The translations under genes and the position numbers were made by a program. A DNA stretch of 64,000 nucleotides from contig OV121084.1 of the NCBI GenBank assembly GCA_921293015.1, forward strand, positions 23,192,960 to 23,256,959, given 5' to 3'. This document shows, piece by piece, positions 1 to 12,700 of the stretch. Under the pieces are notes generated by a model, which did not search any database, was not told the DNA's origin, and worked only from the letters and a program-made list of their open reading frames with translations. Within the stretch, counting starts at the first letter, position 1, and each line of letters begins with the position of its first letter. The DNA is from Phorcus lineatus (Eukaryota > Mollusca > Gastropoda > Trochida > Trochidae).

Positions 1-903
1 AGTTGAAGTAGTGTGGCCCGTTTGCAGGAAGGTTAATTAGTAGGCTAAATAGGGATGGGTATCATTTCTATTATGGACGCAGACTCGCTTTAAGCTCATC
101 AGGCTTTCTATAATCTATTTAATAAATAGTCACAGGGTCACCATACAATTTGCCATAGGATCAACACCTCCATTTATCATAAAGTCTGCAGATAAGATTT
201 TTTATTTCTAGTCAATCCCAGTCAAAGCCAATAGAGGTTATGTAGCACATTAGCCTTTGCTGTTGTTTAAGACTAAGATTCACCCGTTAGTTTTCAAGAT
301 TAAATACATCACCAAAATTGTCAAGTGTCGGTGCTTTAGACAAGGTATTATAAAAATTTTTAGAAGAAAGTCAATCAAACCACATCATATTCCATACAAG
401 ACAATTCTTATGGATAATAGCTTCTTTATTTGATTTCTCCCGACATTTCTTCTTCAGGTGACTGTTGATGAGATACAAATTGTAGTAAATATACATAGAT
501 TTACTTGACGCCAGAAAGGTAATTAGGCATATGCATTATTAGGAAGATAGTGAATTAATTAGGTATTTACAAACAAAGTAGTGAGATGAAAAAGCAAACT
601 TTGAACCTCATCAACAGTCAAGTAGCCCAGAAATAATGAAATAATGAAGTTTTTATCCAAAAAAATTGTCACAACAACTTCTGAATGCCGTTGAAGAATT
701 TCATATCATATTTCTTAAATCATGATACAAATAGAAAACATATTCTTCTAAAAAAATAGCAGTTAGTGAGTAACTATACCTTAATTCATTTTCAAACTCT
801 TATATATTTATTCTCTAACATCTCAAATTTGTTGAATTATGATCATACACTAATAACATATGGATAAACAGGAATGTCACCTTGAATTTTGTTTCCATTA
901 AAA
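1..903. other. intron, AT-rich with dispersed repeat fragments
   Basis: No coding exon is seen. Around 125-180 is a piece of the 'tcacagggtcaccatatgagctgccacaggatcac' repeat family that recurs near 10335, 44330 and 57555. Around 275-430 is similar to 8520-8660. Lies in the intron downstream of exon 26. Confidence 0.5.
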
Positions 904-1178
904 ATTAAACAATCACAATTATTGTTTGCAATTATAAGAAAACTTACCTCTAAACCAACATAGACTTATATTTCTCTTTCGGAGAGATCGTACAGAGCGT
1001 GAGAAAATATTTTTTTAGTGGTGTGCGTGTTATTGAGTTACCTCCCCTAAAATTCAAAATCAGCTGTCATTCTTTTCGAAGTACGGAGAGGTGGATAAGG
1101 GGGAGGAGGGTGGGAGTAAACCTTTGGTTAAGAGGTAAGTTTTCTTATAATTACTAACAATAATTGTGATTGTTTCAT
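904..1178. repeat. inverted repeat flanking the left DIRS terminal repeat
   Basis: The stretch 904-956 reads as the reverse complement of about 1122-1178 (the aacaatcacaattattgt block, then ttataagaaaacttacctc). The left ITR of the DIRS-like element sits between the two arms, giving a nested palindromic end. The motif 'taccTctaaaccaacat' also occurs a second time at about 1195-1213. Confidence 0.6.
944..1064 (+). repeat. left inverted terminal repeat of DIRS-like element
   Basis: It matches the reverse complement of 4452-4585 over 'cctctaaaccaacatagact', 'cggagagatcgtacagagcg', 'ttttttagtggtgtgc' and 'acctcccct.aaattcaaa'. The right copy has a roughly 20-bp extra block (cttccccgattatctcccct). 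Confidence 0.85.
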
Positions 1179-1699
1179 AAATATTGCGATAAATTACCTC
1201 TAAACCAACATTGACAGAATACCAAGTAAGGAGGAGGGTATCCAGACCTCCAAAAGGTATGTAAATAGTTTTAATAACTCTCCAGACTAGCATAATTTCG
1301 CTTATAATTTGACAACTAAGGGAGATTATCGTTAAGAATAACAGTAAATTTATAAAATTCGTCCCAAAATTATCCCGAATAACGGTTAATTTTAGCCAGA
1401 AATGATGGGAAAATCGCAATTATTACATAATTTTGGCGAAGATTTCCAAGGTTAATCCTTGAAAACGATCGTACCGAAGGCTAATTTACCACTTGTAGGG
1501 TATACATACGATAAATCCTAATAAGGATGGTGAAGGAAAACGTAATTCAGGATAACTTCGGCACAAAAACAGACCCCAATGGATGGAAAAGGAAGCCCAA
1601 ATACGATAAAATTCCCGCTCTAGTCTGTACTCTCCACTCCCTAATTATTATGTTCATAAGGTAGGAGGTGCTAGGGAGGATTAATACTTGAACTTCGAA

Positions 1700-2705
1700 C
1701 AAGGCGGATTAATACATCCCAGGCGGAGCTGCCACCAATAGTAACAGCGAGGACAGACCTCCCAGCAAGGAGGAAATGTCCCGAAGATAGGCCCTGGTGA
1801 AGGCGCTAGAGGACTTCCACTGACAGGAAGCGACTATCTGGGCAAAGGAAACAGACTTCCAGGCTGCTAGAGAAGTCGAGAGTGCTCGAAACCCATGAGG
1901 TGAGAACTTGGCATCTACTGTCTCCTGATCTGCTGTAGAATAGGCCATGGTCTTACGAAGCCAAGAAGCAATGTTATTTTTGGTAATCTCCGTCGACAGG
2001 CCCAGTTTGCAGGGAATAAAGAGACGTCTTCTACCTTTCCTGATGGAATGCGTCCTATCCATGTTCCAATGTAGAGCTCGCACCGGGCAAAGAGTACGCG
2101 CCTTGTTTTTAGCGTCATTAGGCACAGGAAGAGCGGGAAAGGAATAAACTCTGGCCCCCAAGGGACCAGCGGCCGTAGAATAATTTTTTGCGAGAAATTC
2201 TGGCAAGGCTCTGAACGACACTGACGTATATCTATGAGCAAAGTCAATGGAGTAAATATCTATTGCATGTACCTCGGAGACTCTGGCGTCCGAAGCAAAG
2301 GCAATCAAAAAAGGTGTTTTCCATGCGAGAAACTTGAGAGAAGTGGCATACAAGAGTTCGTATGGAGCATGTTGCAAGGATTGCAGTACTAACAGAAGGT
2401 CCCATTTGGGGAACGTATTTGGCGACTTAAATGTCCTGAAGCTTGAACGACTTTAATAGCTTAGCGAGGGTTACGTCCGAGCCGATAGATAGACCTTCTA
2501 GATCTGTGACTGAGGCGATCGCCGAACTATAGTCTTCAATGGTGCCCGCTTTTAAATTGCAATCCTGGCGTAAGTGATTTAGGAAGTCTGCTATCATAGG
2601 TATGGTCAAGTCTACTCTACTGGAACTTGATTCACTTACGGTTGTAGAGCGCAGATGTGGAAGGTCTGATTGATCTTGAAATAGCGTCAGAAGTTGCCTG
2701 CGCAT
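1700..2705 (-). pseudogene. DIRS tyrosine recombinase, frameshifted
   Basis: The N-terminal part (2427-2705) is a SAM-like core-binding domain with DLTIPMIADFLNHLRQ and AGTIEDYSSAIASV. The frame closes at 2427-2429. The catalytic part continues in another frame from about 2440 down to about 1720, with KWDLLLVLQSLQHAPYELL, then FASDARVSEVHAID (catalytic Arg), SPHGFRALSTSLAAW (HxxR), SCQWKSSSAF (Trp in the His/Trp position) and TRAYLRDIS (nucleophile Tyr). All catalytic positions are present, so the recombinase looks killed only by a one-base-type frameshift. The family function is circle integration of the cDNA. Confidence 0.85.
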
Positions 2706-2822
2706 AACCGCGTTCTCGCAGCGTTCTTTGGATATTTTCTATATGTGAAGATTGAATGCCTGGAGGTTTATGTTGTCCGGTTGCCACCTCGGCTGATGGA
2801 GCAGGTTCCACCACAGAGGAAG

Positions 2823-3330
2823 TTATAACAGGGGTTCCATGAGTAGATCGAGCATCAACGGAAACCACGCCATCTTCGGTAACGCCGGAGCTAGCATATA
2901 CAAGACGCAATTGTGTTGCCTCACTTTGTTGAGAACATCTGGAATCAATCTGAATGGAGGAAAGGCGTAGGCTATGAGGTTGTCCCAGGACATTGACAGC
3001 GCGTCCACTGCCAGAGCCTGGGGATCCGGAACCGGGCTCACGTAACAAGAGAGTCTGAAATTTAGTGCCGTCACAAACAGATCTACTTGAGGCTTCTCCC
3101 ATCTGTAGGCGATCAGATTTAAAACTTGAGGGTGGATCGCCCATTCTGAGGACACAATAAGATTTTTCCTGGACAGAGAGTCCGCTGGGAAGTTCAGTTT
3201 CCTGGGAATGTGCCTGGCTTGAAGAGTTTAGAACCTTGCGTCTACAAGAGCGTAAAGATCCCTGGTGAGTTGCATCAGAGGAGCTGATCTCGTGCCTCCT
3301 AACTTGTTGATATACACAACCACAAATAAG
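2823..3330 (-). pseudogene. DIRS RNase H-domain tail, RT missing
   Basis: The minus strand reads VVVYINKLGGTRSAP, then HIPRKLNFPADSLSRK, EWAIHPQVLNL, KPQVDLFVTALNFRL and SPVPDPQALAVDALSMSWDN, then LIAYAFPPFRLIPDVLNK. These are the standard RNase H/connection motifs of DIRS pol proteins, with at least one in-frame stop (after VDARF). Upstream there is no YxDD or other RT motif: gag-type sequence joins directly to this tail, indicating an internal deletion. The overlapping 350-residue open frame at 2632-3684 runs mostly in the wrong frame for RNase H. Confidence 0.78.
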
Positions 3331-3617
3331 CTGACTTCGGCCTATACTTGGGAATGGAAAGCTGTCCGGGCTGATTGGCAAGCTTGTCATTAATCCCGTT
3401 GCAAGCTGTCTTGATGACAGAATAATGTGGGAGAGAAAACTTGGATGGACGGGAGGGGGTAGGGACCCCGAGTCCCCCAACTCATCAGGCCTAGGAGAGG
3501 CAGGGTCATCCAAGGGAAGAGGAGCCGTACAAGGTTTCAAGCGGAGCAAGTACTGGAATTTATCCCCTAAATTCCACTCTGGGTTAAGATAGAAGGAGTG
3601 ATCATCCGATGGAATTA

Positions 3618-4195
3618 TCAACTGTCCTTCATGGGTGGACAACGTAAAATCCATAGAGTCCGTGTCCGTGGCACAGTGACACAAGGCCGTGAGTCAGTTA
3701 GAGTCATGCAGCACGGGAATGAAAGGCGGATTGTCAATGCTGATGAACTCCGGCTGTTGATCACGTGGAGAAGTGCGGCCACCCACCTCGCCATAGCTGC
3801 AGGTAGACCCGTGCCAACGGACCGCTTAACGGGATCATCATGCGCTCTCTGAATACCCACTGAAGCCTGTGCGCCGCAAGGCGCCGTGGCATTCAGAAGC
3901 AGGTCAGAGGCAATTGACAATCTGGGCTCGTGCCCGCCGTGGAGAACATCAGGCCCATGACCCGTGCTTCCTATAAGGAGTAGTTTTAGGCGCAGCTTTA
4001 CGTTTAGGAGTCTTAGGCTAAGTGCAATTATGATGTATAATCTGCCAATCATCAAGAATTAGGTGATTACAAAGCAAACATCGTTCGTCAAAGGAACAAG
4101 GAATTTTGTCGCTACAAGAATAAAACAGGGAATGGGGATCGCCCTTTCACAAATATCGCTGACATTCCAAACATTTCTTCTGAACAGAAGCCATT
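3618..4195 (-). pseudogene. DIRS gag-like fragment
   Basis: It starts at ATG 4193-4195 (MASVQKKCLECQRYL) and continues past a stop with GDPHSLFYSC, DERCLLCNHLILDD and a basic PKTPKRKAAPK stretch. The Cys pairs resemble the zinc-finger-like head of DIRS gag proteins. Several in-frame stops are present. Further downstream (about 3480-3680) is a Pro-rich region with FYLNPEWNLGDKFQYLLRLK. Assignment rests on position next to the right ITR and the Cys pattern. Confidence 0.5.
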
Positions 4196-4451
4196 ATGGG
4201 GAAGAAGATTACAAAAACACGCAAGAAAAGGAGTGATCTCACCCAAATCAGAAGTTCACCGATTTCCCACAAGTAATCCGTAAGAATCACACAGGTAATC
4301 CGATGAGAACTCACAATAATCCGTGGGAAAAACAGAGGTAATTCACAAAAAAAACACAAGGGTAAATCCAAGACTTAAGTGAACTCAAGAATTCTCTCAC
4401 ACAAAGTACGACCAATCTCGCGGCTTACAGAGAAAAGAATGTCAGGCGAGT

Positions 4452-4585
4452 TTGAATTTCAGGGGAGGTAACTCAGGGGAGATAATCGGGGAAGAGTATG
4501 CACACCACTAAAAAAATATTTATTCTCACGCTCTGTACGATCTCTCCGAAAGAGAGATATTAGTCTATGTTGGTTTAGAGGTAAG
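4452..4585 (-). repeat. right inverted terminal repeat of DIRS-like element
   Basis: This is the reverse-complement partner of 944-1064. The motif ttagtggtgtg and the cttcccc block recur in the ends of the element at 58887-60321, which links the two elements to one family. Confidence 0.85.
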
Positions 4586-5290
4586 GTTATTCGCAATAAT
4601 TATACCCCAAAAGTATTGTCCTTTAATGAGCATAGTGATAAACGAAAACATTGCTGACCATTTTACTTTTACATTTTGCTTATCAATGGTACAAACTTCT
4701 CAATAATCAAATTGAACTATTTCACAAAGCTTTAAATTTTTTCAAGCTTTTTTTAATTGGAAATTTACACATGTTGTCTCAATCCTTCAAAGTTTACATT
4801 CTCAAAATTTTAGATCCCATGCAATATGACAGAAGATTTATGGCTTGGTACCCATCCACGCCCCTATTTGTAAAAGTGGTAAAGGCTAAGTCTACAAACT
4901 TTAATCTTTATTGAACAAAGATATTATTCTAAAAATCAGAGTTTCCTACACCAGTTAGATTTGGTATTGGTGAATCACCATATATCACCATAACTATGTA
5001 CCCCTGCCACGCCCACATTAATGGGAGTAGGACAATGAAATTTACACATCTTAGTTTCAATCCTACAAAGATGATAATTTCAGAATTTGAGGTTATTAGC
5101 ATTTGTTTTTTTGAAAATTGACAGAAGATTCGAAGTCTTATTTTCAGGTCTGATTAGCTAAAAAATACAAAGTTTTTGGAGCTGGTCGTTATGCCAAAAG
5201 CTTATCTTGCCTTTCAGGCCTGACGCCTGGATGCTATACACTACACTATGCAATATGGCCCCACAGGCCCAATGAGCTAAAACCATACTA
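4586..5290. other. intron, AT-rich, old dispersed-repeat fragments
   Basis: No exon is recognised. Around 4985-5060 and 5220-5275 are pieces of the bivalve-type repeat with 'cctgccacgccca' and 'aggcccaatgagctaaaa', related to 18830-19170 and 61500-62050. Confidence 0.45.
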
Positions 5291-5657
5291 CCGTATTCGA
5301 CTTAATAACCGCCCACTCCCCTATAAGCGCCCACCCACCACGTTTTTGACTGAACAATATGCGTCCTGTTTAGCGCCCACCTCTCAACATTGCTTACCTT
5401 GCATGCTGATTCATTGAAGAAGGTTTTTCAGTCTTGCAATAAGTCTTTTACTTCCACTAAAGTGAAGAATACAGGGGATTTTTAGACCCCCCAGCCACCA
5501 TCAAAATGATAAAAGTTACAAAACCATATTTCAAAGACATGTGTATCGTAAGAAAACACTTTCAAGACTAAACTTGAGGACAATTTTTATCGTTTTAATT
5601 AGCGCCCCCTTTTACCAATTTTTTAAGCGCCCCGGGCGCTTATCACGTCGAATACGG
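5291..5657. mobile_element. short inverted-repeat element (CCGTATTCGAC type), TA target duplication
   Basis: This 367-bp element has ends that match as inverted repeats: left ccgtattcgacttaataacc, right (reverse complement) ccgtattcgacgtgataagc, about 20 of 23 positions including the CGCCC that follows. A TA flanks each side (5289-5290 and 5658-5659). Internally the motif 'taagcgccc' is repeated several times in both orientations. It has no coding capacity and is non-autonomous. It sits about 90 bp from the exon 26 donor. Confidence 0.75.
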
Positions 5658-5744
5658 TATATCAAATTAACAAATTGAAAATATAAGTAAAGAAATGGAT
5701 ATGTTTTCTGTCCAGTGGGAATAAGAAGTGATAGTGTTTCTGAC

Positions 5745-6727
5745 CTATTTGTATGAACTGCTGGATTGCTGAGCTGGTGTTGAGTACCCGGAGCGTGAAC
5801 CAGAGGAGTGGTTCAGAGAGTCGACAGAGAGTGGCATGGCCAGTGTTGATGTGGCTTGGGTTGCCTGACAGGTACTGAAAGAGAGCATCAAGGATAAGTC
5901 TGGTGTTGGAGGAGCAGGTGGTGAGGGTGGCAAGGATGTGGTACACACAGTCCCCCACAGACACAATGTCACCCCCTGGTAGTCCGTCTTGTACACTCTG
6001 CACTCCAGCATTACCGAGCAGGGTTGCCATGGCATTGCTGTTACAATAGCTAAGCGTTTGTAAAAGGTTCTGCATAATGTACTGATTACATAGGATTATC
6101 TCTGCTACAGTACTGCTGTTGGGTTCAGAACTGGGACGTCGCTCAGATGAGTTCCCCTCAATTCGAGCAGCTACAGCTGCTGCAGATTCTGTCTTTTGTT
6201 CATCTGTCTGATGTCCTTTCTCGTCATCAGACAGTATTGCCATGACAGGTGCTGCAACTGGTGTTGATGTAGCAAGGGCTTGGTTCAGCTTGTCCGAGTC
6301 ACACAGCACATTGGTCAACACTATAGGTGTGAGGGGAGACACATTCCTCTCTGTTTGGATAGTTTCGGTTGATGGCTGGGTAGTCCTATTAGGAATATTC
6401 AGCTGAACAAGAACCCGCACAAGTCTGAGTAAACTACACATTAACTTGTCTCGACTGGAGTCACCTAATCCAGACCGACTGTCCCCACCTCTGAGAAGTC
6501 CAGCAAACAATCCCCCAAAGCATGAGCGAGCACTGACATTGTTCTCGAAGGAACTTCTGCATGTGACCCGTTCCTGACATACAATGTGCTGATGGACTAA
6601 TGAACTAATTGACTGGATCACACTGATCGCATTTGTTATATTCACTTGTCCATATTGAATGTCCAATAAAAATTCCAAGAATTTACACTGGGCATCAAGG
6701 GGACCCATGCAACTGTATAAGGCACCC
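5745..6727 (-). CDS. BIRC6: BIRC6 exon 26 of window: armadillo-like scaffold (last exon seen)
   Basis: This exon is 983 nt, acceptor tttccag, donor ATAG/gtcaga, leaving 1 nt over, so the gene continues to the left of the window. It encodes GPLDAQCKFLEFLLDIQYGQ, SARSCFGGLFAGLLRGGD, SRDKLMCSLLRLVRVLVQL, a variable Ser/Thr/Glu insert, QYIMQNLLQTLSYCNSNAMA and LSEPLLWFTLRVLNTSSAI. Human equivalents are GPLDAQVKLLEF, GARACFGGLFANLIRPGD and LSEPLLWFILRVLDTSDAL. The next 5.7 kb holds only transposon sequence. Confidence 0.96.
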
Positions 6728-9700
6728 CTGGAAAAAAACAAAACTTATTAGGTTTTTTTATGGATTTACAGCAAAACAATTTACACATGAAATGCATGAT
6801 CAAAATACGTTCATTTCAAACTTGACCACGTTATAAAAAAGATGTGTTTGTTTATAACACATACTTCTTCCAGATAAAAGTATAGTTTGGATTAAAATAC
6901 CAATGGGTTGAAATATTATTTCCTTATGTGAATGATGTAGTTGTAAGAATAAAAAGTCAGATGGATAGTGTTTTTATGCAAAGAAACAGATAGAAGTGAT
7001 ATTTTGCCCTAGGGCATCGGATGAAAAATATGAACCCCAATATGATTGCCCTTGTAGGTAATAATGACTGATTTAATGCATCAATACCATCAATACCATT
7101 TAGAATTAACTTTTAGTTTTGCTACTACTTTAACACTTTAACTTCAGGTTGTACTATTTGTGAAGTACCAAACAACTGTATTAACCTTTCAGCTGTCAAA
7201 GTGTAAACTAATTTCAGCATAAGTTCTCTCAAGTTTTGAGTGCTGTTCTCTGCAGATTTGATCTGTAACCGCCTCAGGAAATCATCGAAAGCCTTTGTTG
7301 CTGATGGTCCAACCTGCACAACATTTTAAAATTCATTGAAAGAGGATCATGAAGATGATAAAGATTAAAGTAACTTGAAATAAGACAATCTTGAGAACTT
7401 CTGATTGAATTATATTTTGAAGGCCTCATATCACATTTTAATCTAATGGTATAAAAATATACAACTTAAATTCACACAGAATATTACTTTAGTGTTAGAG
7501 ATGAGTCAAAAAACAGATTTCATCACAGCACTGTAACATGATGAAGGACAGGAAATTCATGGTCTCACCTGTGAGTAGCATATGCTTGCTGCAGTGGGTC
7601 CACTAGTAGACACCCCAGAGAGAAACTTGATTAGCAATGGAATCAAGTTCTCATCAGACAGAACAGTATTCACCATGGTGACGTCTGCTCCAGGCACTTG
7701 AGGACAAGCAGTCCTCTGGTTTGAAATGAGGCAGAGTGTTTGAAAGATGAAGACCCAGCTACGAACAGGCAAGTTGGGTGTGAGGACAACAGCCTCTAGA
7801 AGGTAGGAAAGAGAGGAGGAGGAGAGAGGAACAGTTGGGATCCGCGATGAGTCAAAACTGCTCTGGACAGGACCATCATCATGACTACCATCCTCATTCA
7901 GGGTCAGCCACAGCTGCAACACTGTATCCAAGTTCACCCGGTGTCGAAGTAGTTGGGAAAATAGGTGGTTAAAGCACTGGCTCAGCATCTCGTTTGAACT
8001 AAAAACCTAAAAAAAAAAAATCACATTTGATAAAAACGAATTGCAATGCTTATTTTATTAGTAATTGAACTGCTAATGTAGAATTTTCTTACATTTGGAT
8101 TGTTTGAGTTGAGAGTTGCCTCTGAGAGCTCATCGTCAGTGGAGGGTGACTGGAGAGACTGAGAGAGAGTAGCAGGCAGTGCCGGGGCGGGCGGGAGAGG
8201 GCTGATGAAGGCATTGTGCACTGTGTCCATCTGCACCGACAGCATCACCTGCAAATAAACCTCTTGTCATCAAACTAACATACACAATACATAGTCAATC
8301 TGTCACTTAACAAGTACATGAGTCTGCAAATTTAATAAGAAAAAATAAATGAATAATAGAATTTACGTTATAGTAAAAATTGTTTCTAAGCATACAATTA
8401 AAACCAGCTGGCTAAACTGCACTAAAAGAAGTAAATTTAATGGGGCAATTAACTCTTTGGCTCATCAGTAATTGAATTGATGTTGTAGGCCAAAACACAT
8501 TGTTCTCCAGGTGAAATACAACATTACAAAATTGTCCAGCGTCAGTGCATGAGACCAAGATGACAAACAATAATTTGAAGAAAATCAATCAAGCATATCA
8601 TATTCCTTAAATCATCATACAAGATGGGAAACAAATCCTTATAACAACCATAGCTGTTAGGGTAAAGCTATATTTGACTCATTTCCATTTCTAATATATT
8701 TGCTCACTTGTCTTGTATCTTGTGAAAATAATTTCTGTTATCAGAAAATAAACATGTTTAAGAACAGCTAGGACGTGCCTAAAATTAGAGAGTGTTTTAA
8801 TGGAAGCCCCCTCCTGCCTTCCCTCCCAATTCTTAAAGTTGTTCTTAAATGACACTCCCAAAACAAATCCTTTATTCAAAATACAAAGTCCATGAACACC
8901 ACCCTTGAAAAAGTGTAAGTACAAATTGTTGCCAAGGAAACAGAACAAACAAGAAAAAAGTGAGCATGGCTCACATACCCCCACAGCCTGTCTGATTTCT
9001 TCTCCCTCTTCCAAACTCACATGTAAACACAGTTTATCATATAGAGTTCTATTTTTTGTGCCATACAGCTAAGGTCATCACAAAATAAACAATGCATCAA
9101 TGAGCTTCACAGGCAAATGCAGTTCATTGTACATTATATTTAATGAATTCCTTTTATTTCGGAAAATGCTTTCGAACTCGATCAAGATCATCAACAGGTG
9201 TGTCCAAAACCAAAATTTCATTCACCTAAGTATGTTATTGTCTGAGAAAACTTGTCCCCATTGGAGCATCAGATCTGTTAATCACTACAAGTCAAATTGC
9301 GCATCAAGGGCCTCAACTTTGTGATAAATAATATTTAGGAAATGGCTTTCAAACTTAATCAAGAGCATCAACAGGTGTGTCCAAAACCAAAATTTCATTC
9401 ACCTAAGTGTGATCCTGTCTGAGAAAATCTGTCCCCATTGAAGCATCAGACCTGTTAATCGTATCAAGTCCAATTGAGCAATCAATGGCCATAACTCTTT
9501 AAAAATAAAATTTCGGAAATGGCCTTCTAACTTGATCAAGAGTATCATCAGGTGTATCCGTAACCAAACTTTCACTCCTCAAAATGTAATAGTTTCTGAG
9601 AATATCTGTCCCCATTGGAGCAATCAATGGCCATAACTCTTTAAAAAATAAAATTTCAGAAATGGCATTCAAACTTGATCTAGAGTATCATAAGGTGTAT

Positions 9701-12700
9701 CCATAACCAAAATTTCACTCCTCTAGGTGTGATAGTTTCGGAGAAAATCTCTCCCCTTTGTACACCATAAAGTCCACAGTCCAAAAAATGACGTTTCCAT
9801 GGGGAAAAAAAAAAGGAATTGCAGAAAATTCAAAAGTGGTCTAAACTGTAGACAAGGTTATGGTTAACAGGTGTGCAAAGTTTAATTGATCTAGACCTAA
9901 CATTTTTTTAGCAAATTGACCGGACGGACAGAGGGACGGACGGACGGAATGACCACCATATAATAAAATTGAAAAGATGTTCAAACCCCAAAAAGGCACA
10001 TCTACATGATATGAAGAGAGAGTATACCAAATTTGGTGATGATTGGTCAAATAGTTTTAGAGTTATGCTTCAGAAAAAATATGGAAATGGTTAAGCCAAC
10101 AGAAACTCAAACAAAAACAACTTTGATACTCACACAGTCATCATGCAAATATCATAATTAGCATCTACAGCCCCCAATATGCACTAAGTTCAATTTGTTT
10201 GCATGGAAACCAAGTAACATGAACAATTGATAATAACCAAAGTAGCAAAAGGCACCACCCAAGCACCAAGGGTCATCTCAATGTGCAAACAATTAATTTT
10301 CTAACAACATAAATACACTTCATTTTATAAATGGTCACAGGGTCACCATATGAGCTGCCACAGGATCACAAAGTCCACTAATTATAATTCTCATTAACTT
10401 AGGAATCTGTAAACAAGATATTAGCTTTTTAGGCCTTTGTTTCTGGACCACAGGGTCACCATTCTTATAAATTTGAATCCCAAACAGACAAGGAGTTTCT
10501 ACACAAGGTATCAGCTTTCAAGGTCCTTGAAAAAAAAAGGTCTTTAGGGCATTGTCCCTGAAGCCCTTAATTGGAAACACATGGTCAACAAATTTACAAA
10601 AAAAGAATTGCCTACACCTATGAAGTCTGTACACAAAGTTTCATCCGGAGAAAAAGATGAAAATAGGTTTTTGCCCATGTGGCCATTATTAGTGGTCACA
10701 GGGTCACTAAATCTATAAATTAAAATCTTCATTAGTCATGAAGCTTTCTGAATCATTGGTCCTGATGATCTATAACTTTTCAATTTTCAAATTAATTTAA
10801 GCTTTTAAGGAATTGGCTTACAAAAAAACCATATCCATTGCCCAAAAGTCTTCATTGCTTAAAATATTTGTAAGTTAAAACAAAGTGTGGTATAGCCAGC
10901 AGACCTTGAGACGAAGCTCTGCCTGTGTCTCCAGTCCAAGTTCAAGACGGGCATCCAGCGCTGAAGAAAGTCCTTGGCAACCACCTCCAGACTTGGAAGA
11001 GTTCAGGTAGTCCGACAACTTATTCTTCAAACTTTTTAATTTCTGCTTCTTATCATATGTTGAAAGACTCCTACAAAAACAACGGTTAGTCAACACATAT
11101 AATTACAATTAACAACTATGTTTGCCGTTTTTAAAAAAAACATTACATGTTACTTCATATCCACATGTTTTATCTGATTTCCATCTTCTAAAATGCCACT
11201 TAGAGAAGTTATTTCATAATGATCGGTTGTGAAATGTGAGCACATACTCTTGATATACTAACCCTGACATGGCTGACTTAATGTGATCTGCAAGTTCCAT
11301 TGGCTGATTTTCACCAGGCCCCATGTAAACAACATGAAAAGGCCCATCATTAGTTGGGGGTGGCTTGACAGATTCCCCAGTCACATACTCGTGCAGTTTG
11401 TCTGTGGTGACCTCATCAAGGTCTGAGTCATCCAACAGGAGGTCGACCATCATGGAGGAGTCCTTGTCCAAAGTGCTAGTTTCCTCACCGGCTGCTGTGC
11501 TCTCAACATCTAAAACAAGCAGCTACTATAGTACTCAGAACAGCAGAAATAACATGATATTTAGTATTTATTTCATATTCTGCAGCATAACATTTTTTTT
11601 CATTTACAATAAATACAAATGAAATATGATATTCCACACAAACTGTTGTTTTGACAAAATGCTGCTTCTGCTCGACAACCAAGAGAGCCATGTATCCCTA
11701 AATATCAAAGAGAGGGCTTGGGTCAACAGTATCACACTCTTGACTTTCCAAAAGGGTATTTACAAATAAGACAACTGTCAGTGTAATATCATACCCCAGG
11801 GTATTTACAAATAAGAACACTGTCAGTGAAATATCATACCCCAGGGTATATACAAATACGAACACTGTCAGTGGGTTTTAAGATAGTGACATATACTCAC
11901 TAGACCAAAATAATTTTGGTGAAGAGGAATTTCATCCTCCTTTTGTTACAAGTAGACCAGAAATCAGTGCAGTTAACGATGAAGAAGTACAAGAACATAG
12001 TGAACTTTCAACCACCACAGCTGTGTTTATAGCCGTCAGTCCTCCCTGGAGGATGCAAAGATCCAAAATTGACATATAGAACCTTGGGCTGCAAGCACCA
12101 AAGATGGACACATGGAATCTTGAGCTGCAAACATCTAAGATGGAAGCAAGGAACCTTGAGCTGCAAGCGCCAATGATGGACACATGGAAACGCGAGATAC
12201 AAGCACCAATGATGGAGCCGCCAGATACAAGCACCCAAGATGGACACATGGAATTTTGGCTGCAAGCGTATAAGATGGAAGCAAAGCAAAGGCCATTTGC
12301 AACTCTGGTAATCTCTTGTTATCAAGTGTTACATTTACAATGTACCTGTTATTTCTCCAAGACTGTCATCAAAAGTAGGCAGACTAACACTTTGAGCAAG
12401 ACTATCATCAGTTTCTGTTACAGTTGCTGACATATCCTCTCCAGATGAAGGAATGCCTGACATGGCTGGGTACAGTTTCTCCCCTGAAAACAAACAAATA
12501 GTCACAGCACCACTTTTTTTTCTCCAAAATTGTTGTAATAATTGTAATGAGTGGAAGATTAGGAAGGAAAAATCAGAACATAAAAAACACATTTAGTCAT
12601 GATCATAATTGCAATTCTGCCATAACTGTAACAAATACCCAATTGAGATTGGCTGCTGTGAAAAATCAGAGGGCGTATAATCCTGTTATACAGTGCTCTG

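Larger units (their letters stand above)
944..4585 (-). mobile_element. DIRS-like tyrosine-recombinase retroelement, internally deleted
   Basis: The element is bounded by inverted repeats of about 110-130 bp (944-1064 and 4452-4585) sharing 'cggagagatcgtacagagcg' and 'ttagtggtgtgc'. On the minus strand it carries, in order, a gag-like fragment, an RNase H tail and a tyrosine recombinase. DIRS elements integrate through a circular intermediate using the recombinase instead of a DDE integrase or endonuclease (family knowledge), so no target duplication is expected. The reverse-transcriptase core is missing between the gag part and the RNase H tail, and frames are broken, so this copy should be inactive. 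It could alternatively be a Ngaro/PAT-type relative; the inverted ends favour DIRS proper. Confidence 0.82.

Noticed and set aside
2632-3684. 350-residue minus-strand open frame as a single gene
   Set aside because: Only its ends lie in meaningful frames; the RNase H motifs are read in a different frame across most of it, so it is a chimera of gag-side sequence and shadow frame.
12008-12430. 105-108-residue repetitive frames on both strands
   Set aside because: They are produced by the roughly 30-bp minisatellite, which has no stops in several frames.
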